The notes under the pieces: generated by a model
Seen by the model: the letters and a program-made list of their open reading frames with translations, nothing else
What the model was told of the DNA's origin: nothing
The model's database searches: none
Part shown: in pieces, positions 37,229 to 45,786 of the stretch
How the letters are laid out: each line of letters opens with the position of its first letter
Position numbering within the stretch: position 1 is the first letter of the stretch
Made by a program: the position numbers and the translations under genes
NCBI GenBank assembly: GCA_963664605.1
Contig: OY761536.1
Location: 4,092,001 to 4,156,000, forward strand
Length of the DNA: 64,000 nucleotides
Direction of reading: 5' to 3'
Source of the DNA: JAHOYW01 sp963664605
Lineage (GTDB): Bacteria; Verrucomicrobiota; Lentisphaeria; Victivallales; Victivallaceae

Positions 37229-37954
37229 TCACATACAATTTTTCAGGTGTTTCATACTTATCACCGCGCTTTCCAAGCCGGGCTTATCAGTAACATCCTG
37301 TTCATAGCTCAGCCATGGGATGTCATTGACTTTGGCAAAATCCGCAACCGCTTTGAAATCAACTACCCCGTTGCCTAATTCGGTTATTTGCCCATCAGCA
37401 GTAACATCCTTGACATGCAACAGGGGAATACGGTCTGCGTATTTCTGCATATAACCGATAACGTCCTCGCCGCCCTGTTGAATCCAGCAGGTATCAGCTT
37501 CAAAAGCCATTCCGGGAATTTCACCTAACAATAAATCCAGATAATATTTCCCATCCAATTTCTTAAATTCATGCGCATGGGCATGATAACAAATAGTCAA
37601 GCCTTTTGATTCGGCGACTTCAACAGCTTTGCGGCACATATCCAAACATTTACTAAAATCATCTTCAAGCTGAACAAAGCTAAATCCGAAAGTCAGATGT
37701 TTACATCCAAGCGCGGCTGCTTGGGCGTATACCTCAGCATCAGGATTACAAATATTTTCCAGTCTTTCATATATGCCTATTGCCTGCAAGTCGTGTTCTT
37801 TCAGGAATGCCGCTAATTCTTCAGGCGCAATCCCACCATAATTGAATGCGAATTCCACCCCTCCGAATCCAAGTTCTGATAATTTAGTGAGAGTTCCTTT
37901 GAAATCTTCCGCAAGAGCTTCTCTTACAGAATAAAGCTGTATGCCGATATTCAT
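37229..37954 (-). CDS. Sugar phosphate isomerase/epimerase (xylose-isomerase-like TIM barrel)
   Basis: 241 residues from the ATG at 37954, with GAGGA eight bases upstream; those bases overlap the stop region of the ceramidase-like gene. Typical features: IGIQLYSVREAL at strand 1, LGFGGVEFA at strand 2, ICYHAHAHEF (His and Glu), MAFEADTCWIQQGG (Glu, Asp) and LLHVKDVT. IQLYSVR is the usual opening of isomerases found next to Gfo/Idh/MocA and ceramidase-like genes. It is a distant paralogue of the next gene in the operon. Confidence 0.9.
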   Translation of the reverse strand: MNIGIQLYSVREALAEDFKGTLTKLSELGFGGVEFAFNYGGIAPEELAAFLKEHDLQAIGIYERLENICNPDAEVYAQAAALGCKHLTFGFSFVQLEDDFSKCLDMCRKAVEVAESKGLTICYHAHAHEFKKLDGKYYLDLLLGEIPGMAFEADTCWIQQGGEDVIGYMQKYADRIPLLHVKDVTADGQITELGNGVVDFKAVADFAKVNDIPWLSYEQDVTDKPGLESAVISMKHLKNCM

Positions 37955-37958
37955 TATC

Positions 37959-39395
37959 TTAATCCTCAAACATTTTATTTATAATTTCCACTTGATTTTC
38001 AACAATCTGCTGTCCGCCCTCCGGACCAATCGGGGTGCTGGCAATATAAGCGCCGTAACTACCGCCTTTCATCGCTCTTTCAGTAGGCAGATAAGTACCG
38101 TTGCCCGCCAACTGCACAATAAAAGTCTGTATGGATTTACTGCGGGACTTGATACGCAAGCCGAAATCAAGATAGTATTCAAAACGGTTCGTACTCATGG
38201 CAACGTCGCCTAAGCGGATTGTATGCAGTTCAACAGGGAAATAGAGTTGTTCGCCTTGTTGCTGGGCGTTATACATATCAATAACTTTCTGATTGAAGCC
38301 GACATGTCTGAAGGCGCTTGAATATTCAACTGAAGCCGGATCAGCATCTTTCATCTCATCAAGCTTTGCCTGCCACGCAGCCACTTCCTTTTTAGCTGTT
38401 TCAAAGTCATTTTCACTAGCTATACGCTGTTTCAAATCAATATTTGTCACCACATGGCAGAATTCTAATTCATCCCGAATATCTTTAGCAACCAGCGGCA
38501 ATACTTCTTCAACCGCAGCGCTTATCTTATCAGCAATTTCCTGACGGCGCGCCATATTGTAATCATCGCCATACCCTTTAAGCTCCAGCATTCTTGCATC
38601 AGCCTGACGGTTCACCATTGTCCGCGGGGACTGATCCCCGGCAGCGGCACATTGCGCTAATATATATATTCCGTTGCCATGCTCCACACGGATTGCCTCC
38701 CGTGTTTCATGCCAGTAATCAGCAGAAACAAACCATGAATTTTCTGTACATTGCGACGGACAGGGAACATTGAGAACCATACCTGTCAGTTTGTGTTCCG
38801 GGTCATATGTGAACAACATATCAATACCGTGATCTTCGTAACCTTCAATATGGGAAAATTCAGGCTTTCCAGATTGCCCATACATAACAGTAGAACCATC
38901 AAAATAAGACACCCGGCGGTTAAAACCAACTACAGCATGCCCTTTGCCCCAGCTCAAGGCTCCAGTTTTACGGCTGGTCCAGGCTTCAATTGCGGCTTCA
39001 CTAATCTTTTCCACCAGCAAATCTCCATATTCTTCTTCAGACATGATCCCTTTCAAATTTGGGGGACGTACTGAAAGAACTGCTCCAGGCTGATCAGGCG
39101 CGGTATGGGTATGGGTAACGCTGATAAATAATTTTTCCGAATTGAATTCCGGCAATTTTTTATTTAACACTTTACGGCAGCCGTCAATAATGTAATCACT
39201 AACTCCAACGGCATCAAGAGATACGATTATCGCCTGCTCGGAACCATCCGCGGCCTCTAAAGCTAAGGCCGTGGCAGTCAAAGGGTCATGAACCTCATCT
39301 GTTATCCTGACATGAAACTGTCCGCGTAATGAAACTCTTCCTTCGGGAGTAACATCCCTTGAACTCCAGCCAATAAGAATTTTTTGTTTTTTCAT
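37959..39395 (-). CDS. Neutral/alkaline non-lysosomal ceramidase-like protein, cytoplasmic form
   Basis: 478 residues. The N-terminal region matches the ceramidase N-domain: IGWSSRDVTPEGRVSLRGQ, then DPLTATALALE, VSLDAVGVSD, and the metal-site motif SVTHTHTAPDQPG near residue 95. CAAAGDQSPRTMV near residue 250 is the other diagnostic block. No signal peptide and no C-terminal immunoglobulin-like domain of secreted ceramidases. Bacterial relatives in sugar clusters probably hydrolyse something other than ceramide, so the name reflects family only. It lies 7 bases after the DegT gene. Confidence 0.87.
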   Translation of the reverse strand: MKKQKILIGWSSRDVTPEGRVSLRGQFHVRITDEVHDPLTATALALEAADGSEQAIIVSLDAVGVSDYIIDGCRKVLNKKLPEFNSEKLFISVTHTHTAPDQPGAVLSVRPPNLKGIMSEEEYGDLLVEKISEAAIEAWTSRKTGALSWGKGHAVVGFNRRVSYFDGSTVMYGQSGKPEFSHIEGYEDHGIDMLFTYDPEHKLTGMVLNVPCPSQCTENSWFVSADYWHETREAIRVEHGNGIYILAQCAAAGDQSPRTMVNRQADARMLELKGYGDDYNMARRQEIADKISAAVEEVLPLVAKDIRDELEFCHVVTNIDLKQRIASENDFETAKKEVAAWQAKLDEMKDADPASVEYSSAFRHVGFNQKVIDMYNAQQQGEQLYFPVELHTIRLGDVAMSTNRFEYYLDFGLRIKSRSKSIQTFIVQLAGNGTYLPTERAMKGGSYGAYIASTPIGPEGGQQIVENQVEIINKMFED

Positions 39396-39402
39396 AATAA
39401 TC

Positions 39403-40680
39403 TCAACCTAATATTTTATCAACATCTATCTCATTGATGTTACTAAACACCTTTTTAACTGATTCTGCAACCTTTGCAGCAATATCAAGACCGTTTGGAG
39501 CACGCAGTGTCTGAACAATAGACATGTGACACCTGCTGTAACGCAGGGCGTTCGGGTAATGTTCAGGAATATAATCAACGCCTTCATCCGCGCCAGGGAT
39601 ACTCCACGGGAAACCGCCGCCATAAGCGTTTTTGGCTCTGAACACAGTCATTTCAGGGAGGATAAATCTTTGCCATACGCTGCATCTGACTCCTTCAGCT
39701 CCGATTGCCATGCAGACCGCATCCCTGAAACGCTCTTTGTCTTCTGTTACGCCTAAAGCATCAAAATCCAGACGCAAGTTATAATTGTACCAGTTATGAG
39801 TACATTCTTCCGGTTCATAAGGCTGGATAAGTCCTTTTATGCCCTTCAAGTTATCCTGTAAATATTCACCGTTTGCACGGAGTGTTTTAAAATATTCAGG
39901 ATATTTGGCAAGCTGGGCCCGGGCAAAAGCCGCGGTTATTTCATTATTGCGGTACATCCAGCCGAGAGCATAAGCGTGGTAATCTCGGCTTTGTTCAGGA
40001 CGGGCGGTTTCGCCAAAACTCCACAATTTAGAAGCGCCTTTAAAGATTTCCTCGTTATCGGTAACGAAAATACCGCCTTCTCCACTACTTAAACATTTAT
40101 TCTGATTCAATGAAAATGCCGCGCAATCACCCATTGTTCCAGCTTTTTGACCTTTATACAAGGCTCCATGAGCTTGACATGCGTCTTCAATTACATAGAG
40201 ATTATGTTTTTTGGCAATGGCATTGATCTTATCCATATCGGCGCAAAGCCCATGAAGCTGAACGACAATAATCGCTTTGGTGCGCGGCGTGATCGCTGCT
40301 TCGATCTTATCCGGATCTATCAGAAATGTATCAAAATCTATATCAACAAAAATCGGGATGGCATTGTGATGCAGGATGCATGTTGCGCTTGAACTCCAGG
40401 TGTATGAAGTGACCAGAACATGATCGCCCGCCCCCACGCCACAACCAACCAGACACATATGGAGCGCCGCGGTTCCGCTGTTGGTGAACAAGGAATATTC
40501 ATTCCCGTTATATTCGCGAAACTCTTTTTCAAAAGCAAGATTATGCGGTCCCCGCGCCTGAACTGGTGAATACAAAGCGTCAAGAACGAGTTTTTCATCG
40601 GTTTTATCGACCGGCGGCCATGGTTTGACTTCACCATCTTTAATCGTTTTAGTCCCGCCGTAGACAGCTAGTTGACTCAT
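39403..40680 (-). CDS. DegT/DnrJ/EryC1/StrS-family aminotransferase
   Basis: 425 residues. PLP-fold landmarks: NSGTAALHMCLVGCGVGAGD near residue 60 (phosphate loop), VEDACQAHGALYKG-type strand (IEDACQAHGALYKG near 168) and AFSLNQNKCLSSGEGG near residue 190-204, where Lys is the Schiff-base residue. Family members transfer an amino group to keto-sugars or keto-inositols. It heads an operon with the ceramidase-like and two isomerase genes, and has its own AraC-type operator upstream. Paralogue of the aminotransferase at 45786-47054, with which it shares domain order but only moderate similarity. Confidence 0.92.
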   Translation of the reverse strand: MSQLAVYGGTKTIKDGEVKPWPPVDKTDEKLVLDALYSPVQARGPHNLAFEKEFREYNGNEYSLFTNSGTAALHMCLVGCGVGAGDHVLVTSYTWSSSATCILHHNAIPIFVDIDFDTFLIDPDKIEAAITPRTKAIIVVQLHGLCADMDKINAIAKKHNLYVIEDACQAHGALYKGQKAGTMGDCAAFSLNQNKCLSSGEGGIFVTDNEEIFKGASKLWSFGETARPEQSRDYHAYALGWMYRNNEITAAFARAQLAKYPEYFKTLRANGEYLQDNLKGIKGLIQPYEPEECTHNWYNYNLRLDFDALGVTEDKERFRDAVCMAIGAEGVRCSVWQRFILPEMTVFRAKNAYGGGFPWSIPGADEGVDYIPEHYPNALRYSRCHMSIVQTLRAPNGLDIAAKVAESVKKVFSNINEIDVDKILG

Positions 40681-40730
40681 AGTAATATCTCCGTTGATTA
40701 TTAAGTTACTTAACTCAGCTTATAGAGATA

Positions 40731-40759
40731 ATTATAAATGAAGAAAACGACAATATCCA
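40731..40759 (-). promoter_or_regulatory. Probable promoter of the DegT operon
   Basis: On the minus strand TGGATA (40759-40754) and a perfect TATAAT (40736-40731) are 17 bases apart, about 50 bases before the ATG at 40680. The weak -35 box is what one expects of an activator-dependent promoter. Confidence 0.55.
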
Positions 40760-40772
40760 TCAAGTTAATTTC

Positions 40773-40804
40773 TAATATTTTGCGAATAATGGTAATATAT
40801 TGCG
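40773..40804 (-). promoter_or_regulatory. Direct repeat operator, 20-bp period, upstream of the DegT promoter
   Basis: TAATATTTTGCG (40773-40784) and TAATATATTGCG (40793-40804) differ in one base and start exactly 20 bp apart, 14 bases upstream of the -35 box. The geometry fits an AraC-family dimer; the AraC gene ends only 15 bases away at 40819. Confidence 0.65.
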
Positions 40805-40818
40805 CTTTAATTTGAAAG

Positions 40819-41637
40819 TCAGGATTTTTCTACTTTTCCGTACTTGCTTGGACTGCAGCCGACATGTTTTTTGAATACTTTTGAAAAATACCCGAGGCTT
40901 TCAAAACCTACCATTGAAGCTATATCATTTATTATATAACGGTTTTCGAGTAATAATTTCTTAGCCTCATTTATACGGATATCAGTCAGATACTGGAATA
41001 ATGAGAAATCGCTTTGACTGCTGAAAATCCTTGAAAGATAAAAAGAGCTTATTTCTAATTCATTCGCGATATCCTCAAGACGGACAGCTTTGTGATAATT
41101 TTTATCCAGATATTTTTTAGCAGCCGCAACGATTCGATGACGGCATTGTTCAGTATTGGAAAGTTCATTTACAGCATAACTTTCAGATACCTGCTCCCGG
41201 TAAAACAACATAAGAATATGCATTAACCTTGCCCCCACCAGCTGACGGTCATTCTCACCAGGGCCGGAGTCCATCTTGATGTCATCAAAAAGCCTTTTCA
41301 ACTGTGCTGTGGTCGTATTGCAAAGGTTATTTACATTGTAATTATTGACTGCTTTGAAAAAACTGTCAAAATGCTTCCATTTAAAGGAAATTATTAGAAT
41401 ATGCAAACCGGAATCAAAATCAAAATTATCGCGATGCATTACTCCCGGAGGGTTAAAAAGAGTTTGCCCGGACTCGGCAGTAAAAGACTCCCCAGATTCA
41501 TCCCATTGCAGTTCAAGGCTGCCGGAAATAACATGGAGTAATTCCACCCCGCCATTAGAATGTGAGCGCAAAGCCCAGCAGGGATCAAATTCCATATCCC
41601 CAATGGAAAGCACTTCCGGCAAATAAACAAATTCCAT
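40819..41637 (-). CDS. AraC-family transcriptional regulator with cupin sensor
   Basis: 272 residues, ATG at 41637. Residues about 10-90 form a cupin (SNGGVELLHVISGSLELQW, then FNPPGVMHRDNFDF, parts). The C-terminal 100 residues carry RLEDIANELEISSFYLSRIF and INDIASMVGFESLGYFSKVF, the two HTH units, ending HVGCSPSKYGK. It lies directly upstream of, and in line with, the DegT operon, and probably acts on the repeat at 40773-40804. Confidence 0.92.
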   Translation of the reverse strand: MEFVYLPEVLSIGDMEFDPCWALRSHSNGGVELLHVISGSLELQWDESGESFTAESGQTLFNPPGVMHRDNFDFDSGLHILIISFKWKHFDSFFKAVNNYNVNNLCNTTTAQLKRLFDDIKMDSGPGENDRQLVGARLMHILMLFYREQVSESYAVNELSNTEQCRHRIVAAAKKYLDKNYHKAVRLEDIANELEISSFYLSRIFSSQSDFSLFQYLTDIRINEAKKLLLENRYIINDIASMVGFESLGYFSKVFKKHVGCSPSKYGKVEKS

Positions 41638-41711
41638 AAATTGACCTAAAAAAAGATTTTTAATTACTATAGTTCAATAAAATAATGCTTTCCAATCAAC
41701 TTTTTGTAAAT

Positions 41712-41742
41712 ATAAGATTATCTTATTGATTCTGGTAATCAA
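41712..41742. promoter_or_regulatory. Palindromes upstream of the AraC gene
   Basis: ATAAGATTATCTTAT (41712-41726) is a perfect 15-bp palindrome with a single central base. It is followed without a gap by TTGATT/AATCAA (41726-41742), an inverted repeat with a 5-base centre. They lie in the 210-base gap between the AraC start and the end of the alpha/beta-hydrolase gene at 41848. Role unknown; an operator is plausible. Confidence 0.4.
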
Positions 41743-41847
41743 AAGGAGGGATTAAAAAAAATTCAAGATTCCCAGGATTTTCTATGGATAAATGAATAAA
41801 CTCAGAAACTGAAACTGCACTGCCTGGCACATAAACATTTTATCTTT

Positions 41848-42609
41848 TTACATCATTTCAATTATTTTACACAAATCCTTTATCTCATATAAAGGGGAAT
41901 CATGGTTGCCGCCAGGGATTTCCCGGTAAAAGAAATCTGCTTTGTCCTGTAGTTTTTCCGCGAGTGATCTAGCCTGTTCGACTGGGATAATTTCATCGGC
42001 TCCACCGTGAATAAAATATACCGGCATAGTTAGTTTTGCAGCATTTAACAGAGTCGAGTGCTTTTCCAGCTCATCTTCTTTATAAGAGCTGCTGATAGCT
42101 TCTGCTATTTCATGGGCAACCAGTTTATCCTGCGTTAAACACCATTGCAGATAGGATCTCAGGTCAGTTGCGGCACCCAAGACAACTAATGCATCAACGT
42201 CTTCAGGATGAAGCACGCTGTAAATAAAGCTGCCCGTCCCTCCCATCGAACCGGAAAAGAACAAGGTCTTCTTCAAACCATATTCGCTCCGCAAATAATC
42301 AATCAATTCATGCATATCAGAAACAGCGGCAGGATTCATCCAGGCGTTATCACGCAAGTTTGGAGTGATTATCCCTGCCCCGGTCTTCCTTAATTGTTCC
42401 AGCCAGGCGGTTCTTATATCTTGCCGGGAGTAGAGCTGATCTCCATGCGATCCGTGACCGTGCAGGACCACAATCCAGAATTCAGGGTTATTGCCGGGCA
42501 GAATATATGCGTAATCTTCAAATCCATCCACCGAACTGCAGTAATCAAGCCGTTTTAAACCTTCAGGAAAATAATCTACTGAGGCATCGCCGCATCTGAT
42601 ATTTTTCAT
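41848..42609 (-). CDS. Alpha/beta-hydrolase-fold esterase
   Basis: 253 residues, no signal peptide. The oxyanion-loop region is VVLHGHGSHGDQLYSRQDIR near residues 47-66. The nucleophile elbow is FSGSMGGTGS near residue 118, with Ser as nucleophile. A late Asp lies in FIHGGADEIIP, and the catalytic His in GGNHDSPLY. The start overlaps the preceding gene by 4 bases. Its H-G-x-x-S-H-x-D-Q...RQDIR block is shared with the hydrolase at 44207-45010, so the two are paralogues flanking the double amidohydrolase. Probably cytoplasmic carbohydrate-ester hydrolysis (inference). Confidence 0.85.
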   Translation of the reverse strand: MKNIRCGDASVDYFPEGLKRLDYCSSVDGFEDYAYILPGNNPEFWIVVLHGHGSHGDQLYSRQDIRTAWLEQLRKTGAGIITPNLRDNAWMNPAAVSDMHELIDYLRSEYGLKKTLFFSGSMGGTGSFIYSVLHPEDVDALVVLGAATDLRSYLQWCLTQDKLVAHEIAEAISSSYKEDELEKHSTLLNAAKLTMPVYFIHGGADEIIPVEQARSLAEKLQDKADFFYREIPGGNHDSPLYEIKDLCKIIEMM

Positions 42610-44204
42610 CTCTTTAATTCCAGGATTTTGCTTATGTTTCCAGCTAAGCCCGGGGTTAATATTTCATCCGGCAAAGGCATCGACAAATAACGGCCAAGTT
42701 CCCAGGATTCACAATGAGCCCCGGTATCTGAACCAAACACCACTTTTCCCCAGCCGACTTTATTTGCGGAGTCCTCAAAAGGCATTGGCGTAGTAAATGT
42801 GCCGCAGAATTCGAGATAAACATTGTCATTATCCAAAGTCAGTTTTTCAGCTTCTAAACGTCCTGCCGTACCACCGCCGGAATGTCCCAATAGGAATATT
42901 GCATCAGGATATTTTTTTACAATCTCAGAGAGCATAACAGGAGAATTATATTTATCATTCCATGTATGCAGCAAAACCGGCAATCTATGTTTATCTGCAT
43001 ATTCCCAGACAGGCTTGTAATCAGGAGCGGTTAATGGAATTTTCCAGTACGAAGCCAGCAGTTTAAAGCCGACATAAAAACCGCGGCTGAAAAAATCATC
43101 GAAAAGCGGGCACAGTCCTTCAGAGTAACGCGGATTAAAACTTAAATATCCGGCAATCCTGTCCTTGAACAGCAGAGAATCCTGCTCTAAAGATTTATTC
43201 CCCTCAATGGCATCTCCGAACAAGGCTCGTTCAGAACTTAAAATCAATTTATCAACGCCCAGCCTGTCCATTTGCTTAACAATTTCTTTTATAGTTCCTT
43301 CTCTAAGGAACCAACCGCGGGTATGCGGACCATCATGTCCGTGAGAGTCAATAATTTTAATACCGTCAAGAGCTTCTCCATTGCGAAATCTGTTCCATAG
43401 CGGCTTGTTTAACTTAGCCGGGTATTCTTTAGTGAGCCTCCGGGATAAATTCGGAAGTTCCAACAGACGCTCGATATTTCCATGGGCGATAAGTTCACGT
43501 TCAGCGTCACTTATCTGCGCATGCGCCAGCATCGCAACCGCTGCGCCGTAATGGGATTTATAACCAATGCCAAAAAGTATGCGTTCTGCGCCAAACTCAT
43601 CCCTCAACAGCTCTATAGTGCCCCGCATATGAATCCAGGAAATATCCACATATATGTTCGGACAGCGCCACATAAGGTCAAGTACAAAACCGAATCCCCC
43701 CCACATTTTCTGAGTCAGGGCAAAATTAATTTCTGGAAATTTTCCAGCCAGATATTCTATGTCGCGAAAATCATTTTCATTATTAAATGTCCGGCAGTCA
43801 CAAAGTAATAAAGGTTTGAATTCCGCCAGGGCACTCAATACCCTTTCTATTTGATATACAGGGAAGCGGGAAACACTAGGGATAATTCTGAGAGTTTTTA
43901 CTTGACCGGAAGCAAAGGAATCCCGAAGGAATTCCATTGTACCCTGTTCGTAATAACATGCGGGAGTAATTACAAAAGCAGGGATCAAACGCTCATCGGC
44001 ATTTGCTTCGGATATTTCTTTCAACAACTGCTTATTACCAATTGCGGGATTAAAATCCCTCGCCTGTACGTGCCACACAAGAGAACGGTCAATACCTAGA
44101 TAATCCAAATGTCGGATAAAATCATCAGCGGTCGGATAATCCGGGGTCTCATAAGCTCCGCGACCGATACATCCATTAACATCAAAGAGGTTTGAAGTTT
44201 TCAT
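42606..44204 (-). CDS. Tandem amidohydrolase-2-like protein with degenerate first half
   Basis: 532 residues made of two related TIM-barrel halves. The second half (from about residue 270) is intact: IIDSHGHDGPHTRG gives the metal-binding H-x-H, LPVLLHTWND a His, FLLGHSGGGTAG a His and VVFGSDTGAHCE the final Asp. The first half follows the same order, but its H-x-H position reads FDVNGCIGRG, and later positions read ALTQKMWGG and ILFGIGYKSH, so metal ligands are missing. The fusion looks like a duplication in which the N-terminal copy became structural or regulatory. It overlaps the downstream hydrolase gene by 4 bases and follows the upstream one by 2. Confidence 0.85.
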   Translation of the reverse strand: MKTSNLFDVNGCIGRGAYETPDYPTADDFIRHLDYLGIDRSLVWHVQARDFNPAIGNKQLLKEISEANADERLIPAFVITPACYYEQGTMEFLRDSFASGQVKTLRIIPSVSRFPVYQIERVLSALAEFKPLLLCDCRTFNNENDFRDIEYLAGKFPEINFALTQKMWGGFGFVLDLMWRCPNIYVDISWIHMRGTIELLRDEFGAERILFGIGYKSHYGAAVAMLAHAQISDAERELIAHGNIERLLELPNLSRRLTKEYPAKLNKPLWNRFRNGEALDGIKIIDSHGHDGPHTRGWFLREGTIKEIVKQMDRLGVDKLILSSERALFGDAIEGNKSLEQDSLLFKDRIAGYLSFNPRYSEGLCPLFDDFFSRGFYVGFKLLASYWKIPLTAPDYKPVWEYADKHRLPVLLHTWNDKYNSPVMLSEIVKKYPDAIFLLGHSGGGTAGRLEAEKLTLDNDNVYLEFCGTFTTPMPFEDSANKVGWGKVVFGSDTGAHCESWELGRYLSMPLPDEILTPGLAGNISKILELKR

Positions 44205-44206
44205 AA

Positions 44207-45010
44207 TTAAATATCCGTATTTATTTTAAGTTTTTCAAGATCAATATCGACCCACAGGGCAGAGTCATGATCACCTTTAGCAATCTCATGGTATATGAAA
44301 TTATTCTTAGTTTTCATTGCTTCGACAATTTTTCTGGTCTCAACTACAGGGATTAACGGATCGGCTTCGCCCATGGTTAAGATTATCGGCATATTAAGTT
44401 TGTCAATATTCTCAAGTACAGAGCGTGCATGATAAAGTTCCGGCTTTTCCTCAAGCGATCCTCCATAGGCTCCAAATGTTACTTTTGCCAGTTTTTGCAG
44501 AACTTCATTTTGGCTTTTTCGCGCGAAGTCCAGGCGTGCAAATATATCGCACATTCCCATTGCTATGACGCCATCTATTTTTTCAGGATGCATGCAGGCG
44601 TATGCCATTGCGCTGGAGGCCCCGCCAGATCCGCCCAAAAGTATTATCTTATTACAAGCCAGGTTTTTCCTGCAATAATTCAGTAAATCACTAAAGTCCT
44701 GTGTTGCTGGGGGACTCATATACGAGGTGTCGCGCATATTGATTGAAAGCAGAGGGTGGTTTTCCAAAAGTATTCGTTTTAACCAAAAGTTTCTTATATC
44801 CTGACGAGTAAATATTTGATCAGCATGAGAAAATGATCCATGTAAATATACAATCGTATTTTTTGAGGTATCACCAGGAGAGAATAATGCCCAGTCTTTC
44901 TTTCCATCAAAAGCACTTTTGTAAACTATTTGCATTGTACCTTCAGGATATGTTTCAAGGTCTTTTTCTTTATCTGAAGATACAATTTCAAATTTATATT
45001 TATTTTTCAT
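44207..45010 (-). CDS. Alpha/beta-hydrolase-fold esterase
   Basis: 267 residues from the ATG at 45010, which overlaps the stop of the isomerase gene as ATGA; a GTG at 45037 is an unlikely alternative. The fold is shown by VYLHGSFSHADQIFTRQDIR, nucleophile elbow LLGGSGGASSA, LTMGEADPLIP (Asp) and KGDHDSALW (His). It is a paralogue of the hydrolase at 41848-42609. Cytoplasmic. Substrate unknown; the operon context suggests a sugar or inositol ester. Confidence 0.85.
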   Translation of the reverse strand: MKNKYKFEIVSSDKEKDLETYPEGTMQIVYKSAFDGKKDWALFSPGDTSKNTIVYLHGSFSHADQIFTRQDIRNFWLKRILLENHPLLSINMRDTSYMSPPATQDFSDLLNYCRKNLACNKIILLGGSGGASSAMAYACMHPEKIDGVIAMGMCDIFARLDFARKSQNEVLQKLAKVTFGAYGGSLEEKPELYHARSVLENIDKLNMPIILTMGEADPLIPVVETRKIVEAMKTKNNFIYHEIAKGDHDSALWVDIDLEKLKINTDI

Positions 45011-45786
45011 TTTTTCATATATTCCAAGGTCTTGCACAAGCTTTCCCTGCTTTCGAGTAGCGGCATGTACTCTAATCCAAAATAACCTTTGTAGCCGGAT
45101 TTTTCAATAGCATCCGTGATAGCCGGGTAATTTGTTTCACCGTTATATAGCTCATGACGCCCCGGAACTCCTGCTGAATGGAAATGTCCAATATTATCAA
45201 TATTTTTTGTAATAAAGTCAATTTGATTACCTGCCATGATTTCCATATGATAGACATCATAAAGGATTTTGACATTATCCAGAGCCACGTCCTTAACAAT
45301 ATCAACAGCAGTTTGACGGCAGTCCAAATAATATCCGGCATGATCCACCAGCGTATTCAAGGGTTCGAGGTTTAATTTAAAACCTTTCTTAGTGGTGAGC
45401 TCCCCGGCACGGCGCATTGCTTCAACAAGGTTCTTTTTGTGCTCATTCAAGCTCATTCCCTCAACTAAATTACCGGAAGTCACGATCCCGGATTTGCATC
45501 CGGCAGCTAAAGCGTTATCGGAATATTCGTCCATTCTGGCCAGAAAAGCATCAAGGCAGTTTGCGCGAACCGGGGCTACCGCGTTATCAGTGGCAAAATT
45601 CATTACGATACTTACCAGTTCAATATCGTTAGCTTTGCAAGCCTGTCCTATTGACTTTAATTGTCCAGCATCACCGCCGAGCCAGGTTTCAACATATTTG
45701 TAACCACATTCCGCTATTTTCGGAATACGTTCCTCGGGCTTGACATCCTTCCAGAAAACATCAAATAAAACATCGACTTTCAACAT
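45007..45786 (-). CDS. Hydroxypyruvate isomerase-like sugar isomerase/epimerase
   Basis: 259 residues. The ATG shares one base with the stop of the DegT gene (TAATG). Xylose-isomerase-like barrel with NLEPLNTLVDHAGY (Glu), KILYDVYHMEIMAGN (Asp, His, Glu) and GHFHSAGVPGRHE near residue 208. H-x-H/Q-x-A-x-(V)-PGR-x-E is the signature that separates hydroxypyruvate isomerase-like enzymes from other members. It would interconvert a small keto acid or keto sugar with its aldehyde. Second gene of a five-gene operon with overlapping or nearly overlapping reading frames. Confidence 0.88.
   Translation of the reverse strand: MLKVDVLFDVFWKDVKPEERIPKIAECGYKYVETWLGGDAGQLKSIGQACKANDIELVSIVMNFATDNAVAPVRANCLDAFLARMDEYSDNALAAGCKSGIVTSGNLVEGMSLNEHKKNLVEAMRRAGELTTKKGFKLNLEPLNTLVDHAGYYLDCRQTAVDIVKDVALDNVKILYDVYHMEIMAGNQIDFITKNIDNIGHFHSAGVPGRHELYNGETNYPAITDAIEKSGYKGYFGLEYMPLLESRESLCKTLEYMKK

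Noticed and set aside
41743..41811. AGGAGG at 41745-41750 on the plus strand as start of a small gene
   Set aside because: It is followed by ATT and a frame of only about 15 codons; no supporting feature.
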